Origin: Ancylostoma caninum
Taxonomy: Eukaryota; Nematoda; Chromadorea; Rhabditida; Ancylostomatidae
Assembly: GCA_037903475.1 (NCBI GenBank)
Contig: JBAJFG010000071.1
Coordinates: 1,176,001 to 1,240,000 of the forward strand
Length of the DNA stretch: 64,000 bases
Reading direction: 5' to 3'
Positions 35,640 through 48,180 of this stretch are shown in pieces; position 1 is the stretch's first letter; each line of letters opens with the position of its first letter. The position numbers and the translations under genes are program-made. The notes under the pieces were generated by a model, which searched no databases, was not told the origin of the DNA, and saw only the letters and a program-made list of their open reading frames with translations.

Positions 35640-38600
35640 GCCACACTTAATGCAGTTCTAAAGGCCTAAGGACGAAACATTTCTCTGAGGTCTTTCTGAG
35701 GGCAGACCTCTTGAGGAAGTCTTTGTTCGTTGAGAGTTGTCACGCATTGTCGCTGCCTTATTCGATTAGTGAGTTGTCTTGTGGTCTTCCACTAGTGAGC
35801 ACCATCTTTGTGTTCTCACTTCTCTTTCCTTGGAAGTTCCTTCACTTTTTGTGGCTTTTGCGGTTGCGAGAAAGCAATAGTAGTTTCTTCCGATGCTCTT
35901 TCCGAACTAGCTATTGAGATGCATTATTCCACGATATATTCACTGAATTATTGACCAAGGAGTAACGTTCACATTTTTTCTTCTGTTTGTTTAGACATTT
36001 AAATCACGATTTTCCATTTTTTTAAACCTGTTTGTCCAATACGCTTCTGTCTCAGGGCCTCACTTCCAACATGCTGTTCTTAATTTCCAAGGCTCTCCCC
36101 TAAATATTTAATTTCGCCCAGCTTTCGGTATTTCTGACGATTTGACGAAGGCATTAAATGCCAGAAGCTAGCAGCGACGAAATCATCAACGAAATGCCTT
36201 AGAAATCAAGATTAGCTTACTTTATTGTCTATTCATTCATAACTTTCCATTCCTTATAATGCCGGTCCCCTTACCTATGGAGGAGCCTCGAAGGATGTCG
36301 ACCATGTAACTGGATCCTCTGGTTCAAAGGTTAAATAAACCATATAAATACATAGTTGAATATTCCTTTTTTTTTCGCCATCTTGGGACCTCCATTTCTC
36401 GTCCGATTCACTGCTCCTGCTCCAAAGAACCCACACTTCCGGCAAAATCGCGACGTTCGCTCGCTCAGGCTTCATTCTGACTGACCAGCTGCTGCTTGTT
36501 ACCAGTGACAGCACGTCATGTTCTTGCACATGGGCTGATATCGACGATTTGTCCTTCACAAGGGACATAAATTTACTTTTTTCTCCCAAAATTTTTTTGC
36601 AACTTCTGGTTGCCATGTACTAACCAATAGATAGACCACTCTGACCGTAATGTGCAACTGCTAGTTCTTTGTTGTTTTTGAATCATACTAGAGAGTAGCT
36701 GTGGGTTAAGAAGCAGCTGTGTTTTCAATCATGACGCGAAGATAGATCGGAGAATGTCTCGTGGGTGCAGGCGTCGTCACCACTCAGGTCGTCGAGCTTT
36801 TCCTGGCGGAAATAACAGAGAGGCACGTCCCTGTGACTGCATGGTTCTTGCGCTATTTGTAATTACTCATTTTTAGTAATTAATTACCGCAGATGATCAT
36901 GAAAGAATTTTGTCTCTGAAACCCAGCCCCGTTAGGTAGGGCCGATTTTGGTGGAAGTTCCAGTTTCTCAACACCTACCGCTGCTCATTTCCAACCCCAC
37001 CCCTCTTCTGCTTGAAGTTCTAAGTGTGAAAGATGACCAACAACATTCATCGGAAACTACTGTCATTCCCGCGAGCTACATTTGGAACGTCGTGATTCTC
37101 GGCAGTCATCAGATTTTCTAAATACATTCAGCCAAATCGCTCTGACATATTTATCTCACTTTTTGAAATTCTCACTGGAATTGTCAGTCTCTTGAAGCTA
37201 TGTAGAAGCGAAAGCAATCACGGTTTTCCTTTAATTTCCCTTTCTTCCTTGATGTTTTTAATCGCGTCCATCGGCTGCTCATCTTATGGTGTAACCATAC
37301 GGATACTGAAGCCACCATATAAGTCCCACTCTTCTTTTCAGATCTGATTCCCTCATATTGATTTCGATTTTTTGAGTTTCCGCCGCAGATTTGGGGTGGT
37401 TGGACAAATAGAGGTGCAAATTGTGTTTTTCTCTATCACTGCGCTGCCAAACGTTCCTAGTGGCTGATATTTAGCCCTGGATCGCTTTAGTGCGCTCATT
37501 CGCTCAACCCAGCCATTTATCACACATATGCAACCAAGAAATAGGACACGACGTCATCCTTTGATCTCTGGTATTTAAGCCAGGATTGAATGTCTTTTCT
37601 CCTGTCAGCCATTGCTACAAACTATTGTAATTAATTATGTTGTTATTTTGCTCAGTTCCCATGTTCCAAACTGGAACGCATCTTGCATGTATAATAAGTA
37701 TGTACGTGCATATTCATCCGAACTTCATTGTAACTGCATATCTGCTGCTATTCAAGTGCTTTCTTTCCCAAAATCGGAGGTGTATCGTTTATTTTATTTG
37801 AACTCTAATAGCTTGGACACAATTAGCAGAAGATAAAACCTTCGTGCGTTTGTATTCTCCATTTGCGCAGTAATGTCTCCGTTGGAGAGATAGGGAATTT
37901 TTCAGCCTGTTTTCCAACGGATATCAGGAGAGGATTTGTATCAATGGCGTCATCTGAAAATTCTCAATGTTGGTTGTGTGACTCGGAATGGGTTCATCCT
38001 TCCCATCGTTGGTGTTGCAGTTGTTATTAACGCTTATGCAGTGTGAGACTTGATGCCGAATTGTTGAAGATGGCCAAATTTGGTGCCACCAAAAATTGTT
38101 CTGCTCGAAAATGTCCACAGAAGTTAAGCTAAACCTACCGTTTTAAAAATTCAACCATGATTTTGCTTGGCGCATAGATTGATTCGGGGAATGGCAAATT
38201 TTACTCAGCATTTCTTGGAAGTGAAAATCTCGGAAGTCAAGCCGCGATGGTTAAATTGGAGTACAGCCTGCGAATATTACTTTGTCACCACTCTTGAACT
38301 CTTACTCAACTCAGAGCCGTGCTAAACTACTTATGCACGCTGGTTGTTTTCACATGAATTTTTTAAAATTACTCTTCCACTTTTCTTCTTCATCGTCCTT
38401 TTCCCTGCCGCATGAAAGTACGCTTACCAGTGCAGTCATATCCCTACAATATGGTCTGCTTAGTTGAGATTCTGGTGAAGTGAGGGAACGATGACGTCAA
38501 CAATTCTGTATAAATGTATTGGAGTGCACGAAACAAATGCTCTGGGGGAGCAGGTTTTGCTGAGAGGAATGGGGAAAACTCTCCGTGGACAATGCCCAAA

Positions 38601-39496
38601 TGAGCGATGTTCCTCGAACAGATGGATGCATCGTTAGCAGTTGTATTCAGAAGAAAGTACGCTTCCGGATTGCAGCGGACGCTCAGAAAGCATCTGAAGC
38701 CAAATTTCGTCCTCTCGTTCGGCTTGCTCGACATCCATGATAGCATTTGTTACGAAAACTGACTCTATGTGGTGGTAGGGTGCTACTCCATTTCGGAAGC
38801 TAATTTTCTGATCCCATGGAGATAGAGCCATCGATTTTTAAGGATTTTTCATTCATAGCATACAATTTTACCACTTTTCTGAGCATAAACACGCGATTTC
38901 TTGTGCAGATACGGGTTTTTATTCCGAGTATAGAGCCCGTCTCTTGAGTTTGTTTCAAGAACTACTCAATTATCCACCCCTACATGCTCTATTATACGTG
39001 AATTCTGCCACTGTTGTTATGTACATATAAGTCATTCAATTCGCGTCATCGTTTTGGGTTTTTTGTTACATATTTCCCCGTACTCCGCTTCCGCCTTCAC
39101 CTGTTTCATGCTGACAACCTTGTATACCTGTGCATGCAACAAATAAATTTAAAAAATTCAAAAAAAATCAACGGCCATTTTTGTGGCGGAGTTCAATTAG
39201 CACTCCTCCATTTATCGCAGGCAATTTTATGTAATCAGAAGTGTGATGCTGTAAAGTCACGACATCTACTTTTAATGTGATTTACAGCTATATCACTCAC
39301 TCCTCCCCTGCACCCGCCTCCATTCTATAGGATTTTCTTTTCTACCTGTAATGGTGGGTAATTTTTTCCCAAGCGTCACCCAATCAGTATGGGAATCATT
39401 GTCTTCTGTTTGTTTGATTTTTTTTCGATTTGTGCCGAACCAAATAATAACATCAAATTTGTCAAAAGTACTCCAGTATTCCAGCAACTAATTATT
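35640..39496. other. no supported gene
   Basis: Only short frames are present. At 36275-36616 both strands are open (minus 113 codons; plus contains SGFILTDQLLLVTSDSTSCS), without a recognised family. No paired repeats or RNA genes were seen. Confidence 0.4.
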
Positions 39497-39542
39497 CTGA
39501 AATCATCTTGCTTACAATACATACATCGATGCAACAGAAGAA

Positions 39543-39560
39543 GGTTTAATTACCCAAGTT
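39543..39560 (+). other. sequence identical to first 18 bases of spliced leader SL1
   Basis: GGTTTAATTACCCAAGTT equals the first 18 of the 22 bases of the conserved nematode SL1 leader. It then diverges (AGTGG), lacking the last leader bases and the GTAAAC donor of an SL RNA gene. It is therefore unlikely to be a working SL RNA gene. Confidence 0.7.
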
Positions 39561-41925
39561 AGTGGAACTGCATTTGGGTTTTAAACACCATTAAAAGTAC
39601 ACCAGACGCAGATTACCAGATCTTCTTTTTTCTTTCTTTCTTTTTCCCTTTCTTTTATATTCCATTTTATAAATTATTTTGCGAACGACGCCCACCTCTA
39701 TCTCCATTTAAGTCTGAATATTCGTAGCAAGTGGCTTACTTTAGCGGGGTATTAGCATATTCCCCGTATTTCATATCTCATAGTGTTTTTTTTTAAATCA
39801 TTTCTTCTTTTACTTTCTTCCAGCCCATCCATCTTTTGTTGTTATTCTACCGTGGTCGTCGGATTTCTTCTGCTCCAATCTCTGTTGTGTCGGCTATTAG
39901 ATTCGTGGCTCTAACTACAACCACATGTGTTATGTTTTCGAAACCGTTCACAAACCGTGGCGCTATCTCTCAAAAGGAGAAATGAGGGCATTGCTTTAGT
40001 TTCTTCTATCCCCAGCCGCTAAGCTTTGTTTTCTTTAGATCTGCACTCTCGGCGTACAATCGCTCGAAAACCCGATAATCCGCCTATAGGACAGAGTAAT
40101 TTTTCTTCCTGGATAAGATGGATGCGAGCGCCGCGGTCTAGCAGTGCATGCGCAAACAACATCGTTCCAGAAGATGAATTATTCGCTTTCAGAGATATTT
40201 GATTGGGAATAATATTTCCGGAGGGTTGCAGTGGAATCTTCGTGCTTCCGGAGTTCTTTGCGGTTCGCACTGGCCGAGTTCTGGGAAACCTGACCACTGA
40301 CGATGGTTTCCCTCGCGTTGAAATTGTCTTTCTCTCGTTCCAGTTTGTGTTTTGTTGAAAATTTCATTTTCCTCTGCCTGTTATGTTAGATGGTTAGGTT
40401 AGATGCTCGTTTGAAGAACAGATTTGCTCCTTCATAGGGTTGCTGCCTTCTGATTTTTTGCTATCTTTCGTTATGAATGACATCACTTTGTTTATTTAAA
40501 TATTCGGTTCATTTCACCCCAGTGTGTACTGAAAAAAATCCAAGAAGGAGAAGAAAAGAGTAATTGTTTTGTCTCTAGCATATCAAATTGCTGTCGCTAA
40601 GATCTATCCAGGCTTTAGTTTTTTTTTTCTCATATCTGGCTGTAGCTATCCACGGTTCCAAATGACACTTGATTGTCAGCTCTGCACTTGTTTCTCAGCC
40701 ATTCTCGTCACCTTTTTGTCGATTCATTGAGTGTCCCTGTAATCTAATGATCTTCAGTCTTTTGCCCTATGAAATTCACTCGGGAACTCTATCTCCGCTA
40801 AATGATGCAAATGAAGACAAAATTTCCTTTTCTGCAGCATCATCTCTGATTTCCTGCTTATTCTATCTCGTTCGGACTCCTCTCTCAACGATTATTCTTG
40901 GCTAAGAATTGGGCAAAGCAAATATGTGGATGCCTTGTATGTCCTTGACAGGACTTTCATTCACCAGGTGTTCCCTAAATTGTTCTTGCTTAGAGTATCC
41001 CCAGACTTCGCCAGTTCAAAATGAATGAAAATGAATCGGCGATACAAGAGATAATGATCGTGGAAATGATACGCATCGATTGCCACGTTACATCGCTATG
41101 GATCGGTGCCGAACGGAGCTCATCGCCCGTATTCTCGAAGAATTGCCCAAGATGAACTGGCGATATGAGTGATAGCGTAGTGGAAACGATGGCTATCGAT
41201 CGCCATTCATTATCATCCTTCTGACGTCTGGGGTCTCCTCATTCACTTTATCCGTGTGACGGTCGCCGGCGGTCGTGGCGATCGCGACGACAGCCGGTTG
41301 TAGTGGCGATCGCCACGATTATTGGCGAAATATGGAGATACTCTTAGAGTTCATCCCTTGAGTTCAGAGTGGAAAGCGGTAGGTAGGTGTGATTTTGCAC
41401 TGAAAATGAGCCAACAAATTCTTCACGAAAATATCCCTAACTTGAATACAAAAAAAGTTGCAAAATGAAACCCGAAAAATCTAAAAACATGCCACTAAAT
41501 TACCCAAACTGACTTACCATACCATCATTCTATTCATGATATTAGCAAAAATTCCTCATCGGTTTGTTTCCTCTATTATTACTTTTGGAATGAAAGCGGC
41601 TCCATCTCTCTCCGATAACGTAATTTTCCGAGTCATGACCATCGGATCTTCTTTCTGTTGCAGAACCCCCTTTTTCATGACGTGCATCCCCCTACCCACC
41701 TGACCCTCCAGGCTCTACAGCCACGGCACTATGGGTATAAATGTATTTTTCAACCCATTCAGGCTTTAGTGACCGAGCACAAGAGTGGCTGAGTCTGTAG
41801 TTTAAAGTGTGCCATCGTAAATAAAGACGTTTTACAACATTTAGATGCTTGGGTGAGTCGCGCGTCAGAGGCACCCTCCTAGTTGCGGAGGATTTTTTTA
41901 GGAAGTTTGGACAACGCGAACCCTG

Positions 41926-42163
41926 ACATGGAAATATTGAGTGTGGGTCATGATGAGGCAAAATGGGGCGGCGTCTTCCCGCCCTTCGGCGTTGACTCGT
42001 CCGCACTCACATTCAAATTTGCATGGGCAACTATGATGAAATCGCGCGCGAGTTAGTGCGAGTAGGTCCTGAAGGGCGGGGCGAGGGTTCGAGTGAACCA
42101 ATCGCAAACACATTGCCCACCCACTTTTGCCTCATCATGACCCACACCCGGAAATATTGCGAG
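41926..42163. repeat. hairpin-forming inverted repeat
   Basis: GTGTGGGTCATGATGAGGCA at 41941 recurs inverted at 42128-42147. Weaker pairing continues inward (CCGCCCTTC with GAAGGGCGG) to a centre near 42040. It is probably a short fold-back element. Confidence 0.65.
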
Positions 42164-42188
42164 GACGCAAATGCGTACGTCTCACCTA

Positions 42189-42366
42189 CAGTCCTTGTCA
42201 AAAAGATAGACGGATTCCGTCACTGCAGAAACGCGGCGGGACCTGAACGATGGATGCGGAGAGTGCATGCTCCAAGTGAGAGGGTCCAGTAGGTCCCACC
42301 GCGATTCTGCGACCGCGACGGTATGAAACCGCACGCGCAATCCGTCTATCTTTTCGACAAGGACTG
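42189..42366. mobile_element. 178-bp MITE with Tc1-type ends
   Basis: The ends CAGTCCTTGTCAAAAAGATA (left) and CAGTCCTTGTCGAAAAGATA (right, inward) are flanked by TA at 42187-42188 and 42367-42368. Pairing extends through GACGGATT. There is no coding capacity. Confidence 0.8.
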
Positions 42367-42854
42367 TACGTTTGAGTTGCGCCAGGGCTGTGGCTCGACC
42401 TACCATTCATCACAGAGACAAGGGCTGTGCACGCGTAACGACTTAACGCATCAACGCGTAACGGCTATTTTCCCCATAACATGACTAATCAAAGGATCAG
42501 CGGTTATTACAACCGTAGGCGCGTCGAGCGCACGCATCTAGTACGCACGCACCGTCTTAGCTGTCGAAAAGCTGGTGTCGCTGCCTCTGCCACTGTAAAA
42601 TTTTTAACTCAGTCGCTTTTTGGCTTCCACACTATTAAAGAAGGTTTTTAGATTTATTGACACAAAAATTCAATGTATTCTCTGTGAATGAAGCGAACGC
42701 TCCACCAAAGGCCTCAGCTCGAACATAGTAATGCAATGGATTTCGTGGTCGGGTCGTCAGCGGAGCGTTCTTTGCGAGCTCGCTTTTCTACGATGCCCTT
42801 GGGATTATAAGAGCGGACGATAACATCTCGCTAGAATAACCCATAACGTCTTCT

Positions 42855-43270
42855 TCAGTGGCAGAACTGAAAGCAGAGCATGGACAGCGCCCCATGGTGG
42901 CATTCAGGCTTGTGCACTTCGTCCACTAATGCGGCTTCTTTCTCGACTTCTTTTCTAGATGAGAATTGAAGTTTTTCGGATGTTTTTCTTGCGAAAACAA
43001 TTCTCTCTCTCCACTTATTAAAGGTGCTATCGAAAGCCGCATCTGCATTCGCCATAAAATGTTCCATCATTTCGGGAAAAGTTGGAATGCAGCACAGTCT
43101 TTTCGTGATCTCAGCGAGCTTTTCAAAGAAAGACTAGTCAGCAAGGCCAATTTAAAAGATTGTTCATATTCATAAGGTACGAGCTTCACGGATGAAGAAG
43201 GAAGAGGTTGGCCATCAAATCCCAGCACCAGGAATTTTCGGCAACCTGGAAGAGGATGAAAGTTTGGCAA
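42855..43270 (-). other. exon-like minus-strand frames, unrecognised
   Basis: Frames 43270-43067 and 43070-42855 overlap with a one-base shift. The second reads HFMANADAAFDSTFNKWRER and KTSEKLQFSSRKEVEKEAAL, protein-like. The shift could be a frameshift in a decayed gene or chance. The plus-strand frames 42966-43175 and 43192-43500 compete. No family is recognised. Confidence 0.25.
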
Positions 43271-43828
43271 CGAGAATGCTGTCCGGATTTTTCAATAGGA
43301 ACCACTCAACCATCGTTCTTCCTCTCAAATGCTCAGAAAAGCATGGAGGTCGGCCGGATGGGTCCGCACGGACTCTCACAATGTTCAATTTCCACCGATT
43401 TCTGAGAATCTCGTCAGTAGAACCGCTCTCCCTTCCACGTCAGCCAAAAGTTCCTGGTTGTCCAAATTTAATCGTACGTCTCTTCCTTCTTTATCTATAG
43501 GATTGTACCTCCCTACTTGAACTAACTGAATATTCTTCGACTTGGCTTTGCTGATTTTTCTTCAGCCAAAATTTCTTCGAGATCGCGGAAGGGCTGTGCT
43601 GCTTCCAACTTTTTCCAAAGTGTAGAGCATTAGGTGGCAAACGTTGCTACGACTTTCGACTGCACCGCCACTAAATGAAAAAAGAGGATTATTCACATGA
43701 AAAAAAAGTTTACGAAGCGTTGATTTTTAACGAGATAAAGGATGCGCGAAAAAGCCGCATTAATTACGCACCAACGTAATATATCTGGTGCACATATAAT
43801 GCCCTTTAAACCTAAATGTGTTTCCACT

Positions 43829-43846
43829 AACTTGAGTAATTAAACC
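43829..43846 (-). other. second SL1-like sequence, one mismatch
   Basis: On the minus strand it reads GGTTTAATTACTCAAGTT followed by AGTGG, the same deviation from SL1 as the 39543 copy. The shared deviation and shared flanks show that the two copies derive from one repeat family. Confidence 0.7.
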
Positions 43847-43899
43847 TTCCTCTGTTGCACCGACGTGCTGCAAGCGAAATGAGTTCTAGTCGCTGGAAT

Positions 43900-46640
43900 A
43901 CTGTCGCACTTTAGTCACTGGAATACGCCGGACACAGATGTGACGAACAGAATCCATATATTTATACCATGAACTGACATTATTTGATTCCGCACAAAAT
44001 TTCTGCAAGGGAAAAATGATTTCAGAAATCCACAAATTGTGTGTTTTGGCTGTTGGTCTTTCTGAATGAGATTTCATTGTTCCTTTTTCTTCACCATTTT
44101 CCGACCCATCTCCCACTACTTTTTTTCTATGAGCGTGCCAATTCACGCATCTCTTTCAATTCGTTTGCTCTTTTCCTGCTCTTGCTTCTACTATTGTTTT
44201 TTCTTCTCTTTCTTTTTTTTCAATAGATTCTCTTCATTTACATCCGGAAGGTGTGGTGCTAACTACATATATGCAGATCCCGAGAATACCACTTTCTACC
44301 ACTTGATTTTCGACCAGGAAAGTCTTTGGGGAATTGATGTCTTCTCTTCTGTTCTCTTCAAATTAGCGAATGCGAACCATGCAACGTTGTCTCGATACTT
44401 TTTAAAGCATGGCTCTTCTGAATTCCATAGTTGTCCGCCTTGCGGAATCTTTGGTGCAGAAGTCACGTGCGAAACTGAGGGTGCGGTAGTCCCACCATTC
44501 CTGTTCCTCTTTATTGTGGCTTTGTTAGGGTTTGCTAACATCGTTAGCCATTTACACAATTGTGCGCAAATGCCGCAGCTTGTAAATTCATGCAAACACT
44601 TTAACGTTTTTCATCGAGTTACTTCTCGAATTTCACCTCATAGGAAAGCACAGTGAACGATTTCTAGTTTTCATGGATTTCTTTCCCTTTCTGCGTTCGC
44701 CTAGCTCTTTTGTCACTTGCTGTTCGTCCATCTAAGTTACCACATCCTCGAAGGGGCAGAAATGACTTCATAATCTTAGATTTTGCTTTTCGCAGTGGTA
44801 CATAGGTGTCCAAGAAAGCCGTTGAGGCACGGTTCCATCGATCATCGAACGAGAATGGAAAGCTCGACAAAATCGGCAATTCCATCTAATCATGCACCTG
44901 TTGGCCTTATTTGTCCTAGGAGTATTGACACACGTCAGCGGGCATTTTTCTCTGGGTGCCTCTGAAGAATCAATTCGCACGAAGTTTGTGCGAGACTTGC
45001 ATGAAGTATGCTTGCGAAAAACTTATTGTTAATTCAGCTTCAACTAGGCTTTTTCATTTCATAAGTAGCGGTAGAAGAAAAGCAAAGATTAATTTTTTTC
45101 TTACGTCGAAAATTTCTCTACACTTCATCTCATGTGGCGTTAAAACGCCCATAGATCGGGTTAAAGAACCGGCTTCTCAAATCTAAAAAGAAGCGTTTCT
45201 GATATTTTAGGACAGCAGAATATAAATATTGGATTCGGCACTTGTGAAGACTTTAGACATGTGCCAATATTTAGGGAAAAATAGAGAGATTTTCTTGGTG
45301 GCAAAGGTGGCTCCACTGGATCTGAGCGACAATCGCACCACTTTTTTTCTGGTGAAAGTTCTGGACAAACTGGGATTCCGTTCTAAACCAGTGCTCCGCT
45401 AGTGGTACTTCATATTTTTCCATTCGTCTTGATGTATCAAAACAACTTAAATCAAGTGGCATTACTATTACAGTGTGGCCAACGATTTCCAATGTACTTT
45501 TTTCCTCTCATGAAAACTATTGTTCGAAAGTCTTTTTGTTAATCCCAGGAGCGAAGTGGACGTTAAAGAGTTCTTCATTGCTCTGAAAGGACAATAATTG
45601 AGATACTTGAATAAGATGTTCAAGGAAGAAATCTGAAGAAAGGACGCGAAGCTCTTCTCTCCCTTCCTCACCACTGCGCAGTGTGCAATTTCGCAAATCT
45701 AGCCGCTCAAAATGTATTTTTCAACCTACCACATCACGTCGCCATTACTGCCTGCACCAAATTATTCGCCATTAATCCGCGCATACGGTACCAGTGGTTT
45801 TTTGGCGACTGATCATCTGGCGGGGCATGATTAGATAACGAAAAGATACTAACCCAATCTAATACATACTACGTACAACATATGAGTACTTTATAGGTTG
45901 TCTCTGTCACTTACATTGGAGCCTGAATTTCCTATTTAGGATTCTTTCAATAGATCTTGGGACAAGCTTTCATGTTTCCTAGTTAATACATTTCTCAGGC
46001 ATAGGAAAGATGTCCAAGCTTGTCTGAGAAATGAGCGATTGAGCGCGCAATGTCCGCCATTTCTTTCTGACGAGGAGAAAGCGCGATGAGTCTATTGGAG
46101 GAACAATTTTCAATATTCCTAATAACCCAAAAATATCACGTATATTTTAACCTAAACTGTGTAGTGATACTCAACTATGTGAGCGAAACACTCGCTAACT
46201 CTGCATTTGCCGTAGAGCCTGTGCATGGCTCCTCTGGCTCATTTTTCTGAAATTCCATAGTTGGTGAGCAAATTCTCTGCATGAACAAATTCATTCGGAG
46301 ACTTCTGGCGTATTCTTTATGTATATCTACCTTCTCATCCCCTCGCAATCCTTTGAAGAATTATTCCAAGCTGCTCTTGCTTGACGTTCTGAGGGTAACA
46401 TGAAGAATGAACACTTGTCGTGATAAAGCCCATGATGGATTGACGCTGCAGCAGTACAAATTTCCGACTATAAGAAATGGGAAATTTTTAGAATTCGCAT
46501 TTGAAAGTTGTTATCCGAAGATTTATGAAAAACTCACTAACTTCCCAGCTATACAGTTTTGAACAAGTTTGATGTTATTCGAGTGCATATTCGAATCGCT
46601 GAATATTTAAGAACTCGGATTTTTAATGGGATCATGCTAT
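43900..46640. other. no supported gene
   Basis: The longest frame, 44066-44656 (196 codons, +), begins in a T-rich tract and shows no motif or plausible splice structure. Other frames are short and unremarkable. Confidence 0.4.
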
Positions 46641-46642
46641 TA

Positions 46643-47557
46643 GGTGGTCAAGTATGAAATGTCCGATTTTGGATGAGAAGATTTCGAGTTCTGTTTCTAA
46701 AGCAACATGCAGTAAAAGATATCTGAATATGCTCCTATACTTTCCCCACAGCCTTGCATCTTAGCTGCAGTTTGATTGCACCAACAGCTTGGAAACATGG
46801 AAATCTAGTAGCAATCAAGTGGCGAAGAGCGTTTCCAACGTTGTTCCAATGTTGAAAGTTGAACATTTTCTCCAGCAAGAAGTGAGCTAATCCTTGAAAG
46901 GAGTTGTGGTCAAATAGAGCAAGGCTTGCCCAGTACACTGAGTGATAGGTGGGTCCTCACCCCTGCTCCTCTGGCTTAAACAGCGTGAATTCGTGAGAAA
47001 CGCTCAAAAATTGGCACCCATTTTTGAGGGTCAAACTGAGATTCGATTACCGAACCATTCTTAATAGTCATATTGCCTTGAGTACCCAAATATTAGTGGA
47101 TTATAAAGGTCACACCTTGCTGCTTATGCTGACCTAGTTTGACTCCTATCCGCTTCGGCTACGGTTTCCATCTCATCGATATCCAGGTTCATCATAAGGC
47201 TCACTTTGGAGCTTTATGTCACCTGAGCGGAACTTCCTAAGCAAATGCTGTTCAGTGCCTTTACTAGCCAAATGTCCCTTAACACTACCCTCATGTTCCC
47301 AGCTTTCTCAGCTCGAATGGCTGGAAAAGGGAACCTATGTTCCAAAACGACACGATTTCACGTCTTTGAGTACTTCTACAAAAAATGCTTTCGAACAAAG
47401 ATTCGAAAACTGATGAAAAACCCAGGAAGTGGTTTTGAAAGGAAGAGGATGTGCCTTCATAATGAAAATAAAGATGAGAAGAGATCTAGTAAATCTTCGA
47501 AGACAGAGACTGTCAAACTGACCGCTCATAAAATCGGACATTTCGTACCTGACGACC
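46643..47557 (-). mobile_element. mariner-family element, internally deleted (915 bp)
   Basis: The ends GGTGGTCAAGTATGAAATGT (left) and GGTCGTCAGGTACGAAATGT (right, inward) are inverted repeats extending through CCGATTTT. TA flanks both (46641-46642, 47558-47559). It is shorter than a full mariner (about 1.3 kb) and carries the transposase remnant described separately. Confidence 0.75.
46735..46938 (-). pseudogene. mariner transposase C-terminal remnant
   Basis: The minus-strand frame reads FQGLAHFLLEKMFNFQHWNN, then ALRHLIATRFPCFQAVGAIK. This matches the order of the mariner transposase C-terminus: HLFRSLxHFL, a helix with xALxxFIAS, then FYxxGIxKL. The third catalytic aspartate region (SPDLAP) is not preserved, and the frame stops short upstream. 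The orientation places the C-terminus next to the left terminal repeat, as expected. Confidence 0.6.
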
Positions 47558-48180
47558 TATTATTCCAGAAACCGAATGTTTAGAAACTGGATGGATCCCA
47601 GCGACTAGAAATTTCAAAGAATGTTTGTGAATTCAACAGGGCTTCCTGTATTTTCCGATAGAGCATCCGTGCTGTTTGCTCCTTAGAGCTACTGGAGCAG
47701 TAGTGTCCTATAGTAAAACTTCATTATCACGAAATCCACGTTGTAGTGGATATAATTTCGTGAAACGAAGAATAGAATCCGCGAAACTCACAGTGACTAA
47801 CCTGGTGATACTACTCTACACAGGTCCTCTCTCGGATAAATTTTGCGGAGTTCCTTTATTTATGCAACTTGGTAACCTAAAGCCTGGATATTTAGCTGGG
47901 AATTGCGGCTCAATCATACATGAAAAATGCTTGGGCATAGTTCCTCAGGTAAATAAAACTCCCTGAACTTTGTTATAGTTTCTTCCTGGAATGGAATCAG
48001 ATTCCCTGGAATTGTTCCTGAGAAGAAATTGCTGGAAACACACGAAAAATATGTAGATGAACACCCACTAACGTCAGAAAAAAACAGCGCGCAGCGTGTC
48101 GTGTGCCCTTGTCTGGCAGAAGGAGCCATAAGATCTCTCCTGAACAACATCTAGGCATGCAATTCCACTCAAATGTCGTC
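47558..48180. other. no supported gene
   Basis: Near 47695-47765 there is a pogo/Tigger-like stretch (CATTATCACGAAATCCACG with an inverted counterpart GTGGATATAATTTCGTG), but no second end was found. No gene is visible. Confidence 0.35.

Larger units (their letters stand above)
39497..43890. mobile_element. 4.4-kb segment bounded by ~115-bp inverted repeats with SL1-like sequence
   Basis: About 39497-39620 is an imperfect inverted copy of about 43780-43890. Aligned parts include TGCAACAGAAGAAGG / TGCAACAGAGGAAGG, the SL1-like sequence, and CACCAGA. Both copies read inward. The segment could be one element with terminal repeats, or two separate solo copies of a dispersed repeat. The inner side of the right copy resembles a mariner end (TTACGTTGGTGCGTAATTAA, read from 43783). 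No transposase was identified inside. Confidence 0.4.

Noticed and set aside
39543..39650. Functional SL1 RNA gene
   Set aside because: The last leader bases, the GTAAAC donor and a clear Sm site are missing, and an inverted copy shares the same deviation, so it belongs to a repeat.
44066..44656. 196-codon plus frame
   Set aside because: The first third is a translated T-rich tract and the rest has no motif, splice support or domain.
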